Source: Planctomycetia bacterium
GTDB taxonomy: Bacteria; Planctomycetota; Planctomycetia; Gemmatales; Gemmataceae
Length of the DNA stretch: 34,062 nucleotides
Assembly (NCBI GenBank): GCA_025356615.1
Contig: JANXSH010001052.1
Coordinates: 1-34,062, forward strand
Direction of reading: 5' to 3'
A program made the position numbers and the translations under genes. Shown piece by piece: positions 1 to 7,197 of the stretch; within the stretch, counting starts at the first letter, position 1, and every line of letters begins with the position of its first letter. The notes under the pieces were generated by a model, which ran no database searches, was not told the DNA's origin, and worked only from the letters and a program-made list of their open reading frames with translations.

Positions 1-566
1 TTATCGACGGAGTCGCCGACGAGCGTCTGGAGGTCCACGACTTGCTCGGGCGTGATGCCCCAGTCGGCGAGCAACTCGGCGCGGCCGAACTCCTCGCGCT
101 TGCGCAGGTTGAACAGGCGGACGCGGTCGGTGATGAGCTGCCGACAGTCCTTGTCGCTGGTGCAGATGAAGACCTCCATCCCGCGCCGATTCGCGGCGAC
201 CGAGAGCGTGGCGAGGAGGTCGTCGGCCTCGTAGCGCGGGTGGCTGAGGACCGGGATCGCCAGCGACTCGAGCGCCTGCTGGATCAGCGGGATCTGGAGG
301 ACGAGGTCGTCGGGCATCGGGGAGCGGTGGGCCTTGTAGTCGGGATAGAGGTCACTGCGGAAGGTCGGCTCCGAGCGGTCGAAGGCGCAGATGAGGTACG
401 TCGGGTGCATTCCGCGCAGGAAGAGCATGTCGCGGACGAAGCCGAAGATGGCGTTCGTCGGCATGCCGGTGGGGCTGCTCATGCCCTTGATGCCGTGGAA
501 CACTTGAAAGATGAGCGAGTGCGCATCGACCAGATAGAGGGTATCAGCGGCGGACGCCTGCGACAT
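1..566 (-). CDS. polA: DNA polymerase I, N-terminal 5'-3' exonuclease domain (partial)
   Basis: The minus strand reads open from an ATG at 566 to the window edge (188 codons), so the gene is cut and no stop is visible. The protein begins MSQASAADTLYLVDAHSLIF and continues with the FEN/PIN nuclease signature of bacterial Pol I: the metal-binding Asp near residue 14, AFDRSEPTFRSDLYPDYKAHR-type arginine/lysine arch residues, YEADDLLATL, and TSDKDCRQLI. These acidic clusters bind the two metal ions that cut 5' flaps and RNA primers. The polymerase domain would lie outside the window. No good Shine-Dalgarno precedes the ATG, and there is no alternative in-frame start just upstream. A standalone 5'-3' exonuclease cannot be excluded because the C-terminus is missing. 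Confidence 0.9.
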   Translation of the reverse strand, partial: MSQASAADTLYLVDAHSLIFQVFHGIKGMSSPTGMPTNAIFGFVRDMLFLRGMHPTYLICAFDRSEPTFRSDLYPDYKAHRSPMPDDLVLQIPLIQQALESLAIPVLSHPRYEADDLLATLSVAANRRGMEVFICTSDKDCRQLITDRVRLFNLRKREEFGRAELLADWGITPEQVVDLQTLVGDSVD

Positions 567-748
567 GGCAACGAGGATCCAGAGGATGAGGAGGGCGACT
601 CGATCGCGTCGGGGCCGGATGAGGGCATCCGGGCATCGGTCGGACTTACGGCATTTCCACCACGGCCCGCGAGATGGAGGATGGTATAGGGGACAGGACG
701 GAGGATCGTAGAGATCGTGACTCGCGGGCAGGATTGGTGGATATAGGA

Positions 749-778
749 AGTCTATGGGGGCCGATGGGGGACTGTCAA
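749..778 (-). promoter_or_regulatory. Candidate sigma-70 promoter upstream of polA
   Basis: On the minus strand a perfect TTGACA (778-773) is followed after 18 nt by TAGACT (754-749), a fair -10 box. It points toward the polA start about 180 nt away. The 567-824 gap holds no other feature I can support. Confidence 0.35.
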
Positions 779-824
779 GGGGAGAAGAGAGCGAGAGGAG
801 GGAAAACGGAACCTCCTGGCCGTC

Positions 825-2261
825 CTACACCGCGACACTCTCCCCGCGCTCGGCGACGGCGACATCCGTGAAACCCGCCGCCGTCAGCGCGGCGGCGAGG
901 GTCGCCGCCGGGGTCGGCTCGCCGTGGACGAGCCGGACGCGCTGCACCTTGCCGACGAGCGGCGCGAAGCTCCGCAACAAGTCGCGCTGGTCGGCGTGGC
1001 TCGACAGGCCGTTGAGGACGACGACCTCGGCCTTCAGCGGGAAGCTGCGGCCCAAGATTCGCACCTCGGGAAGGCGATCGACGATGCGCCGGCCCAGCGT
1101 GCTGGGAGCCTGGAATCCGACGATGAGGATCGTGCTTCGCGGATCCTCGATGTTGTGCTTGAGGTGATGGACGATGCGCCCCGCCTCGCACATGCCGCTC
1201 GCGGAGATGATGACCGCCGGGCCGGGCATGCGGTTCAGCGCGATGCTCTCGTGGACCTTGTCCACATAGCGGATGCGCCGTTCGCCGAAGATGTCCGGGT
1301 CGTGTTCGAGTAGCCGGCGCGTCTCGTCGTCGAAGCACTCGGGATGCGCGTGATATGCCTCGGTGGCGCGCACGGCCATCGGGCTATCCACGAAGATCGG
1401 CACCTCCGGCAGTCGGCCCGCCTTCATGAGCTGGTGCAGGAAGTAGACGACCGTTTGCGTCCGGCCCACGCTGAACGCCGGGATGATGAGCTTGCCTCCG
1501 CGCGCCGCCGTCCGCCGGACGACCTCGCCGAGTTGCTCCGCCGTCTCCTCGACCGGCTCGTGGATGCGCCCGCCGTAGGTTGACTCGCTAATGAGAAGGT
1601 CGCACTCGGGCACCGGCTCCGGGTCGCGCAGGATCGGCAGGCCCGGCCTGCCGAGGTCGCCGGTGAACGTCAGTCGGCGCGTCCCGGCGGGCGTCGTGAT
1701 GTGGACCCGCACCATCGCGGAGCCGAGCAGGTGGCCCGCGTCGGAGAACGTCGCCTCGACGCCGCGCACCACCTCGAACGGCTCGCCGTAGGGGACGGCC
1801 TTCAGCTTCAGGAGCGTCCGGTAGACGAACGGCCCGTCGTAGAGCGGCTCGATCTTGGGTTCGCCCTTGGCGCGCTTGCGATTCAGGTACTCCGCGTCCT
1901 CGCGCTGGATCTTCGCCGAGTCTCCGAGCAGCACGCCGGCGAGGGCGCGGGTCGCGGGGGTGCAAAAGATCGGCCCGGTGAACCCCTGCGCGAGCAACGT
2001 CGGCAGGTTGCCGCAGTGGTCGATGTGGGCGTGGCTCAGGACGACCGCGTCGATCTCGCGGGGGCGGAAGGGGAACTCGCGGTTGCGCCGCATGCTCTCC
2101 GCGCGCGACCCCTGGAACAGGCCGCAGTCGAGCAGGATCGACTTGCCGCAGGCATCGAGCCGGTGCATCGAGCCGGTGACGGTCTGGGCCGCACCCCAGA
2201 AGGTGACGGTCGGCTCGGCGTGTGGGGGATGTTTCTTCGCCATGCGGGGAGGCAGAGCCAT
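825..2261 (-). CDS. MBL-fold beta-CASP RNA-processing hydrolase (YSH1/CPSF73-like)
   Basis: This 478-residue protein has the full metallo-beta-lactamase plus beta-CASP layout. Zinc-binding HAHIDH is at residues 77-82, followed by the SDAGHLLGSA and FTGDLGRPG motifs, SESTYGG, and, within beta-CASP, PAFSVGRTQ, SASGMCEAGRI, HNIEDPRSTIL and a closing SSHADQRDLL. The family cuts RNA as endonuclease and sometimes 5'-3' exonuclease, and is related to RNase J and CPSF-73. All metal ligands I expect are present, so the enzyme should be active. A second possible start is Met7 (position 2243). The first ATG is only about 10 nt downstream of the intrinsic terminator of the non-coding RNA block, so its own promoter must overlap that block or its mRNA is nearly leaderless. 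The exact RNA target is unknown. Confidence 0.88.
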   Translation of the reverse strand: MALPPRMAKKHPPHAEPTVTFWGAAQTVTGSMHRLDACGKSILLDCGLFQGSRAESMRRNREFPFRPREIDAVVLSHAHIDHCGNLPTLLAQGFTGPIFCTPATRALAGVLLGDSAKIQREDAEYLNRKRAKGEPKIEPLYDGPFVYRTLLKLKAVPYGEPFEVVRGVEATFSDAGHLLGSAMVRVHITTPAGTRRLTFTGDLGRPGLPILRDPEPVPECDLLISESTYGGRIHEPVEETAEQLGEVVRRTAARGGKLIIPAFSVGRTQTVVYFLHQLMKAGRLPEVPIFVDSPMAVRATEAYHAHPECFDDETRRLLEHDPDIFGERRIRYVDKVHESIALNRMPGPAVIISASGMCEAGRIVHHLKHNIEDPRSTILIVGFQAPSTLGRRIVDRLPEVRILGRSFPLKAEVVVLNGLSSHADQRDLLRSFAPLVGKVQRVRLVHGEPTPAATLAAALTAAGFTDVAVAERGESVAV

Positions 2262-2270
2262 AGAGAGGGG

Positions 2271-2310
2271 TAAAAAAAGTGCCCGCGAGCGAATACCTCT
2301 TCGCTCGCGG
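2271..2310 (-). terminator. Intrinsic terminator of the tRNA-like RNA unit
   Basis: A perfect 11-bp GC-rich stem (2283-2293 with 2300-2310, 6-nt loop) is followed on the minus strand by a run of seven T (2278-2272). It lies 33 nt beyond the last base assigned to the second tRNA-like RNA. Confidence 0.85.
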
Positions 2311-2343
2311 TGCGGGTTGTGCCGGTCTACACACGCCTACGTT

Positions 2344-2477
2344 GCCGTTTAATCCGGACCTCATTCATGAAGTCGCCCCGCTCGACCATTGAGCTACCCC
2401 CGCATGGGAAGAAAGAGCGGGGGACGGGAATTGAACTCGTATCTAAGCGACGGTTGGGTTTCGGACCTCGATTCGGC
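2344..2477 (-). ncRNA. Circularly permuted tRNA-like RNA 2 (YrlA / Y RNA-like)
   Basis: Read 5'-3' on the minus strand, the T-arm half comes first: GTCGC (2451-2447), T-arm ACGAG-TTCAATT-CCCGT (2440-2424, one A-C mismatch), then CCCCCGC (2423-2417). After a 13-nt linker comes the D-arm half: GCGGGGG (2403-2397), TA, D-arm GCTC...GAGC (2394-2380), then GCGAC (2376-2372). The two acceptor strands pair 7/7 and the two anticodon-stem-like strands 5/5, although they are in permuted order. The ends pair again: GCCG-AATC (2477-2470) with GATT-AAA-CGGC (2354-2344), and GGTCC (2467-2463) with GGTCC (2359-2355) across one T-T mismatch. A tRNA-like module on a terminal stem is the known layout of YrlA-class bacterial Y RNAs, which bind Ro60/Rsr; GGTCCGA also recalls the metazoan Y RNA Ro-binding strand. 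Exact ends are approximate. The alternative is a true permuted tRNA. Confidence 0.7.
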
Positions 2478-2499
2478 GATCGGCACCAATACTGAGCTT

Positions 2500-2631
2500 C
2501 GAGTGATAGCCTGACACTAAGCACCTGCCTCTACCGTTGGGCTACCCCGACGAGTGTAGATGTCGGGGGCAGGAGTCGAACCTGCACTGTCGGCGCGGAT
2601 GAGCCTGAGATTGAGTCTGAGACTGCACTCG
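2500..2631 (-). ncRNA. Circularly permuted tRNA-like RNA 1 (YrlA / Y RNA-like)
   Basis: Minus strand order: GCGCC (2596-2592), GACAGT, a perfect T-arm GCAGG-TTCGACT-CCTGC (2585-2569), CCCCGAC (2568-2562), a 10-nt linker, then GTCGGGG (2551-2545), TA, D-arm GCCC-AACGGTAGA-GGC (2542-2527), A, and GGTGC (2525-2521). The acceptor strands pair 7/7, and GGTGC pairs with GCGCC by five pairs including one G-U. The flanks pair as CGAGTG (2631-2626) with CACTCG (2505-2500). So every tRNA helix can form, but the 3' half precedes the 5' half and the acceptor stem is closed by a linker instead of ending in CCA. This is the YrlA-type tRNA mimic arrangement. It starts about 12 nt after the stop codon of the gene at 2643-3380. 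Boundaries are inferred from pairing only. Confidence 0.72.
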
Positions 2632-2642
2632 TGGAGTGTATC

Positions 2643-3380
2643 TTACGCCTGGCCGAAGAGGTATTTCAAGACCGGCGCGCCGATTTTCTTCGACACGACC
2701 TCGAGGTTGTTGGCCTCCTCGCGGGCCGACTTGACCGCCTCTTGCAGCTTGCGGACGCGGGCGAGGATCTCGTTGCGCTCCTTGGCGGGGATGGCACCGC
2801 TGAACTTGATCGTCGTCCAGTAGCCGACGATCACGTCCTCGGTGTAGGTCTCGACCTGGGCGGGGTGTTCCTTCGTCGCCTCGCTCTTGACGTGGTTCTT
2901 GAGCACCTTCCGGGTCTTCGTGGTCTGGTTCGACTCCGAGGCGTGGTAGTCCACGTCGGGGCTATAGTGCCAGGTCTCGCCGGGGTCGAGCGTGGAGAGC
3001 TTCTCGACGAACGTGTGCAGGTCCACGAGTTGCTTCTCGACGAAGAGCAGCGTCGTGACGGGGATGTCCTTCAGGATCGCGTTGCCGTCCACGACGACGT
3101 TCGCCTTGGCGAGGCAGTTGGCCTGGTCCTGCGTCGCCACGATGTCGAACAGTTCGACGAGGGCGGTCGTGACGCCCCCGATGGCGTCCCAGGCCTTGAG
3201 CTGGACGAGCTTCTTCTCGGGCGGCAGCTGCTCGCCCTCGTCGTCCTTGGGCTTGTAGGTTCGGCTGATGCCCTCGAGCTGGGCAGACTTCTGAAGACTG
3301 TGGTGGGCCTCGGTGATGGCCTTCTGGGCCGCCGACTTCTTGCCGGCGGAGATGGCGATGATTTGGTTGAGCTTAGGCAT
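2643..3380 (-). CDS. Conserved protein of unknown function, encoded just upstream of tandem tRNA-like RNAs
   Basis: This 245-residue soluble, charged protein begins MPKLNQIIAISAGKKSAAQK. It has no signal peptide or membrane segment. Recognisable blocks are ISRTYKPKDDEGEQLPPE, DIPVTTLLFVEKQLVDLHTF, a central acidic/aromatic stretch, EHPAQVETYTEDVIVGYWTT, and a helical C-terminus with EILARVRKLQEAVKSAREEAN. I recall similar proteins in actinobacteria annotated only as hypothetical or as a DUF, but I cannot verify this and assign no activity. AAGGA lies 10 nt upstream of the ATG. Its stop codon is about 12 nt before the first tRNA-like RNA, on the same strand with no terminator between, so protein and RNAs are probably one transcript. 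That context suggests an RNA-binding or RNA-repair role, which is inference only. Confidence 0.8.
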   Translation of the reverse strand: MPKLNQIIAISAGKKSAAQKAITEAHHSLQKSAQLEGISRTYKPKDDEGEQLPPEKKLVQLKAWDAIGGVTTALVELFDIVATQDQANCLAKANVVVDGNAILKDIPVTTLLFVEKQLVDLHTFVEKLSTLDPGETWHYSPDVDYHASESNQTTKTRKVLKNHVKSEATKEHPAQVETYTEDVIVGYWTTIKFSGAIPAKERNEILARVRKLQEAVKSAREEANNLEVVSKKIGAPVLKYLFGQA

Positions 3381-3492
3381 CGGAGGGATCCTTAAGAGAG
3401 AACGTTTTGGTAGGAGGACACTCGACGGAGGAGCGAGGTTCGATCCAGGGATGAGCGAATCAATGCCTACCGCTCTACCCTTCGCCGATACC

Positions 3493-5385
3493 TCACTCCT
3501 GTTCCTGCACCCACGACAGGGCCAAATTCACCGGCCCCGACGCCATCGGGATCGTGACTTCTTCGCGTGTGGCGTCGTCCTGGCGACGGCGATCGACGAA
3601 GTCGGGGATCGCCCGCAGGCATGCTTCCAGCAAATTCAGCTCCCGTGCCGCCGCCAGGCGGAACTCCGTTGCCGAGTCCGTGTGGATCACCTTCGGGTAG
3701 GCGTCCTCGCGCGCAATCGGCCAGCCGTGATGCTTCGCCACGTCGAGGTCCGTGACCGACATCGTCCACTCCTCGCCGTAGAGGAGGGCGGTGCTGACAT
3801 TGATGGGTTCGTCGTCCTCGATCACGTCCCGCCTCCACACCCTTTGCAGCCCGCTCAGGTCGTCGTACAACGCCAGCCCCGTCGTCATGCCGGCTTGGCC
3901 CATGACCACGGCGAACCAGGGGCCGCCTGGGAACGTGTCGCACTCGACGCGGAGCGCGCCCTCGTGGCCGACCTTCTTCCAGGGAGTTCGACGGAAGAAC
4001 AGGGCCGCCGCGTCGTAGAACGCGCCCAGCAGGGCCGGCGTGACGCCCGCGATGTCGATCTGGGCCGGTCGGGGTGGTCCGCCGACGTGTTCGTAGAGAC
4101 CCGCAAATACCTCGTCGAGGTCCGGCAAGTCCGGCTTCGCGACCAGCCGGACGCCCACCTCCTCGAAGTGACGAGTGAGCGCCTCCCAGGTTTCGCCGGG
4201 CGGAACCTGGATCTCGGTCGGACGATGGGGCGTGCCCGCCGCCGGGTGCTGCATCGCCTTCATGATCGTATCCCACAGCAGGGCCGAGGGAGGCTGATCG
4301 AGGGGCATCTCGTGGGCGAGCAGGTAGCCGTGGGCGGGGTTCGTCACGAGGACGATCCACGGGCGCACGAATTCGCCGCCGATGCGGAGCCAGTTGGGCA
4401 TCCGCCGAAAGTCGGCCTGCCAGACGCCCTCCTCGAGCGGCAGATGGGTCGTCAGCCACTTCTTGACGAAGCCGAGTGGCCCCCTCGGCTCGGGTGTTTC
4501 GGCCTTCTTCTTCGGCTTTACGTTCGCCCACAGCCAGGGAACCGCGCCGGCGGTGTCTTTCCACCCGGCCAGGCAGTGGTCGATGTAGACTAGTGCCTCG
4601 CTCTCGGCACCGCGCGTGTAGTGGTTGGGCTGTTTGCCCGAAGGCATCTTGTTGCCCAGGAGATAGTCCGGCACATGAGTGTTACTCTTCCGGGCCGTTT
4701 TCAGGAGTCGGCGCGCGTCGATCGTGTCGCCCTCGCGGCGGAAGGTGAGCAGCGCTCGGGTATAGGCCCACGACGCCGAGTCCTCGTCAAACTTGCCGAG
4801 GAGACGTGCCAGTTCCTCGTCCCGGTCCAGAAAGAGCAGGTAGCCGGCGAGCGTGTGGCGAACTCCCTGGTTGTCTTGCGGATTCAGCCGCAGCAGTTCT
4901 TGCAAGTGCTGGACGGCCTCCTCACGCCGGGCCAGCTCCCACAGGACGATGGCGAGGCCGAGCCGCGCTCGCATGTACGGCCGGGTTTCGACGACGCCCC
5001 AGAATCGGCCGACGTTTCGCGCGAACGCTTCCCGCCCGATCGCACGTTCCCCGGCGGCGACGCCCTTCTCGTAAAGATCGAGCCGCTGCTTGCGACCGCT
5101 CGTGAGTTCCGCGAGCAGGACGAAGGCGTCGGCGCAATCGGGGTCGATGGCGAGTGCGTCGTGGGCCATCCGGGCACGCCGCTTCTCGTCCAACTCCCCG
5201 AATGCCCGGTACATCATCGACTGTGCCTGGGCGGACGGCGTCGGTTTCTCGCCAAGCCCCTGGATCTGGGCGTTCAACTGCTGGATCACGCCCTCCATCA
5301 CGCGCGGATCAGGCAGACCTTCCGGGGAAGGTGTGGGCCGAAAATGCGGCCTCCTACCACCGGGCCGGGGCTTCTTTTTCGCCAT
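3493..5385 (-). CDS. Large TPR-containing protein (ST7/tetratricopeptide-like)
   Basis: This 630-residue protein begins MAKKKPRPGGRRPHF; an AAGGAG 6 nt upstream decides for this start over an ATG 13 codons earlier. The N-terminus is basic. Residues about 60-230 are helical with TPR-like pairs such as ARMAHDALAIDPDCADAFVLLAEL and EEAVQHLQELLRLNPQDNQGVRHTLAGYLL, as found in ST7-like and SecC-associated TPR proteins. The C-terminal half is mixed alpha/beta with many Trp and Phe residues (for example GGEFVRPWIVLVTNPAHGYL) and no catalytic motif I recognise. TPR regions bind proteins, so a scaffold role is plausible. No membrane segments are evident. It is separated by about 110 bp from the unknown gene upstream of the tRNA-like RNAs and has its own start signals. 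Confidence 0.75.
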   Translation of the reverse strand: MAKKKPRPGGRRPHFRPTPSPEGLPDPRVMEGVIQQLNAQIQGLGEKPTPSAQAQSMMYRAFGELDEKRRARMAHDALAIDPDCADAFVLLAELTSGRKQRLDLYEKGVAAGERAIGREAFARNVGRFWGVVETRPYMRARLGLAIVLWELARREEAVQHLQELLRLNPQDNQGVRHTLAGYLLFLDRDEELARLLGKFDEDSASWAYTRALLTFRREGDTIDARRLLKTARKSNTHVPDYLLGNKMPSGKQPNHYTRGAESEALVYIDHCLAGWKDTAGAVPWLWANVKPKKKAETPEPRGPLGFVKKWLTTHLPLEEGVWQADFRRMPNWLRIGGEFVRPWIVLVTNPAHGYLLAHEMPLDQPPSALLWDTIMKAMQHPAAGTPHRPTEIQVPPGETWEALTRHFEEVGVRLVAKPDLPDLDEVFAGLYEHVGGPPRPAQIDIAGVTPALLGAFYDAAALFFRRTPWKKVGHEGALRVECDTFPGGPWFAVVMGQAGMTTGLALYDDLSGLQRVWRRDVIEDDEPINVSTALLYGEEWTMSVTDLDVAKHHGWPIAREDAYPKVIHTDSATEFRLAAARELNLLEACLRAIPDFVDRRRQDDATREEVTIPMASGPVNLALSWVQEQE

Positions 5386-5546
5386 CGAACACTCCTTCGG
5401 CAGACAAGGGATGAATATTCTCATCCTAGAACTTGCCTCGATACAGGCGAGTGTGGAGTGTCAGTTCTCTAGGTGCGGGCTGAAACATGGATTGCTGCCA
5501 CCCCAGGTCTCCGGCCCTGACACGTTCAGCCAGCAATACAGGTCCA

Positions 5547-5598
5547 GCCCGCGAATCTGCGCCTTCAGGGTGTCGGAAGCGGTTCTCGACGGCCTTAG
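5547..5598 (-). pseudogene. Remnant copy of the pheT 3' end
   Basis: Bases 5547-5568 match 8993-9014 exactly (22 nt), and the next 30 bases match with a few substitutions and small gaps. In pheT this segment encodes the C-terminal VENRLRQTLKAQIRG. Here the minus strand reads AVENRFR, then a frame change, then TLKAQIRG, then unrelated sequence. It is a decayed duplicate of the end of pheT lying 3.4 kb downstream, with the MBOAT/SGNH pair and the inverted-repeat region between the copies. Confidence 0.7.
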
Positions 5599-5655
5599 GG
5601 GTCGGGTGCGAGCATCGTTTCGACCCGCGCCACGAGGTCGGCCTGCGGATGCGAT

Positions 5656-5706
5656 AGCCGCGACACGACGTGGAGCGCGAGACGCGCTCCGCGTCGTGTC
5701 GCGGCT
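5656..5706. repeat. 51-nt hairpin repeat with GGAGCGCG/CGCGCTCC core
   Basis: Arms 5656-5679 and 5683-5706 are complementary over 24 positions with one T-G pair and an AGA loop. The tip core is shared with the palindrome near 28360-28384, so the two probably belong to one interspersed REP-like family. It sits just beyond the stop of the MBOAT gene and may also stop transcription. Confidence 0.75.
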
Positions 5707-5748
5707 AAAACAATCGCTCGGATCGAGCCCCACTAACCCGTACCCGCA

Positions 5749-7197
5749 CTAAAACTGGAAATAAATGAAAGGTGCCGCAGCGCCTCCTGGTGACAAAAGA
5801 GCCGCCAGAACCAGCATCGCCCCGCGCATCCCCCAACGACAACCCGCCGTGAACCCCAATTCCTCCGTCTTCGCCCAATGGTCCAGGCCCGCCACGAACA
5901 ACGACACCAGCACATACGCCGCCAGTAGCAGCCCGAGCGATGGGTCGAGGAGCGCAGGCGAAAGGAACGTCGCCGAATCGAACACGACCCATTTTTGGAC
6001 ACACAGGAGGCTATCGGAAAGCAGCGTGAGTCGGAAAAAACACCACGCCAGACACACGCAATGAAACGTCAAGAGGACCGCGAACGCCTGCCACACCCCC
6101 CCGATCACGCCCCGCCGGCTCGCCAACCAGGCGGCCAACCCCGTCTCCGACCAGAGCCGATGCACGACCAGAAACGCTCCGTGCAGGCCACCCCACAACA
6201 AGAACGACCAGGACGCCCCGTGCCAAAGCCCACCCAGGAGCATGGTAATCATCAGATTGAGACAGGTTCGCCACGGCCCCAGCCGGCTACCGCCTAGCGG
6301 GATGTAGAGGTAATCTCGCAGAAATCGAGACAAGGTGATGTGCCAACTTCGCCAGAAAGCTGCCACGTTGGAGGCCAAATAGGGCCAGTTGAAGTTATCC
6401 GGCCAGCGATACCCGAAGAGCATTCCCAGCCCGCGGGCGATGTCGGTGTAGGCGGAGAAATCGAGGTAGATCTGGAGTGCGTACAAATAGACATAGGGCA
6501 ACGACCACACCCCGGCCGTGGTCGGGTCGGCGACATGGGCGAAGTAAGGATCGATGAGCGTACCGATGCGGTTCGCCAGAACCATTTTCTTGAAGTAGCC
6601 CCGAGCCAGTAGCCAGCCGGCCTCCAGATGCGCCTCCCCCCGTGTTGGCATCTTCCCCTGGGAAAGAGAGGCCAGGAACTCGTTGGCCCGCAAGATCGGA
6701 CCGGCGACGAGGTGTGGGAAGAAGATCGCCGACAAAGAGTAGCGCACCAGGCTACGCTCGGCGGGATACTCGCGACGATAGACATCCACCATATAGGCTA
6801 TGCCAGTAAACGCATAAAACGAAATGCCGTAGGGGATGCTCCAGGCTGGCGAGGCGAGACGCTCCGCAGGCCACAGCCACACGTTCGACCACCCAGCCAG
6901 TGTCGAGACGATCAGGGGCGTGTACTTGAAGAAGCTCAAGACGACGAGGTTGAAAGCGACTCCCAGAGCGAGGATCCAACCCTTCTTGCGCAATCGCTCT
7001 ATCCCGACGCCGACGCACCAGTTCAGGAGGCAGTAGATCAGGATTACGGGCAGCAGCCGCCAGTGGTTGAGTCCGTAGAAGATCACGCTCGCACCGAATA
7101 GGAGCGCGACGGCGGCGGACTCGCGGCGGCGCACCAACAGCCAGACCCCGTAAGTGACGGCCACCAGGATCAGGAACGCTTGGTCCTCGAAACTCAT
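5749..7197 (-). CDS. MBOAT-family O-acyltransferase (AlgI-like)
   Basis: This 482-residue multi-pass membrane protein has the AlgI/DltB pattern: about ten hydrophobic segments, YGISFYAFTGIAYMVDVYR near 123-141, FFPHLVAGPILR at 159-170, FWRSWHITLSRFLRDYLYIP near 281-300, and LGGLWHGASW with the conserved His at about 326. These proteins move an acyl group, usually acetyl, across the membrane onto a polysaccharide. The ATG overlaps the stop of the upstream SGNH-like gene (7194-8213), so the two are translationally coupled. Such MBOAT/SGNH pairs acetylate exopolysaccharides or cell-surface glycans, as AlgI with AlgJ/AlgX do for alginate. The actual glycan is unknown; no polysaccharide synthase lies nearby. 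Confidence 0.9.
   Translation of the reverse strand: MSFEDQAFLILVAVTYGVWLLVRRRESAAVALLFGASVIFYGLNHWRLLPVILIYCLLNWCVGVGIERLRKKGWILALGVAFNLVVLSFFKYTPLIVSTLAGWSNVWLWPAERLASPAWSIPYGISFYAFTGIAYMVDVYRREYPAERSLVRYSLSAIFFPHLVAGPILRANEFLASLSQGKMPTRGEAHLEAGWLLARGYFKKMVLANRIGTLIDPYFAHVADPTTAGVWSLPYVYLYALQIYLDFSAYTDIARGLGMLFGYRWPDNFNWPYLASNVAAFWRSWHITLSRFLRDYLYIPLGGSRLGPWRTCLNLMITMLLGGLWHGASWSFLLWGGLHGAFLVVHRLWSETGLAAWLASRRGVIGGVWQAFAVLLTFHCVCLAWCFFRLTLLSDSLLCVQKWVVFDSATFLSPALLDPSLGLLLAAYVLVSLFVAGLDHWAKTEELGFTAGCRWGMRGAMLVLAALLSPGGAAAPFIYFQF

Larger units (their letters stand above)
5425..5748. other. Intergenic stretch with a pheT 3'-end remnant and a long hairpin
   Basis: No credible gene fills this gap. 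It contains a degraded copy of the pheT 3' end (5547-5598) and a 51-nt near-perfect palindrome (5656-5706), both listed separately. Confidence 0.6.

Noticed and set aside
2415..2555. One ordinary intron-containing tRNA made of the D-arm at 2527 and the T-arm at 2440
   Set aside because: The acceptor has a mismatch and the anticodon stem does not form; the permuted folds are clearly better.
3430..3485. GGTTCGATCC on the plus strand and GGGTAGAGCGG on the minus strand upstream of the 245-codon gene
   Set aside because: The two motifs are on opposite strands and no cloverleaf or permuted fold joins them.
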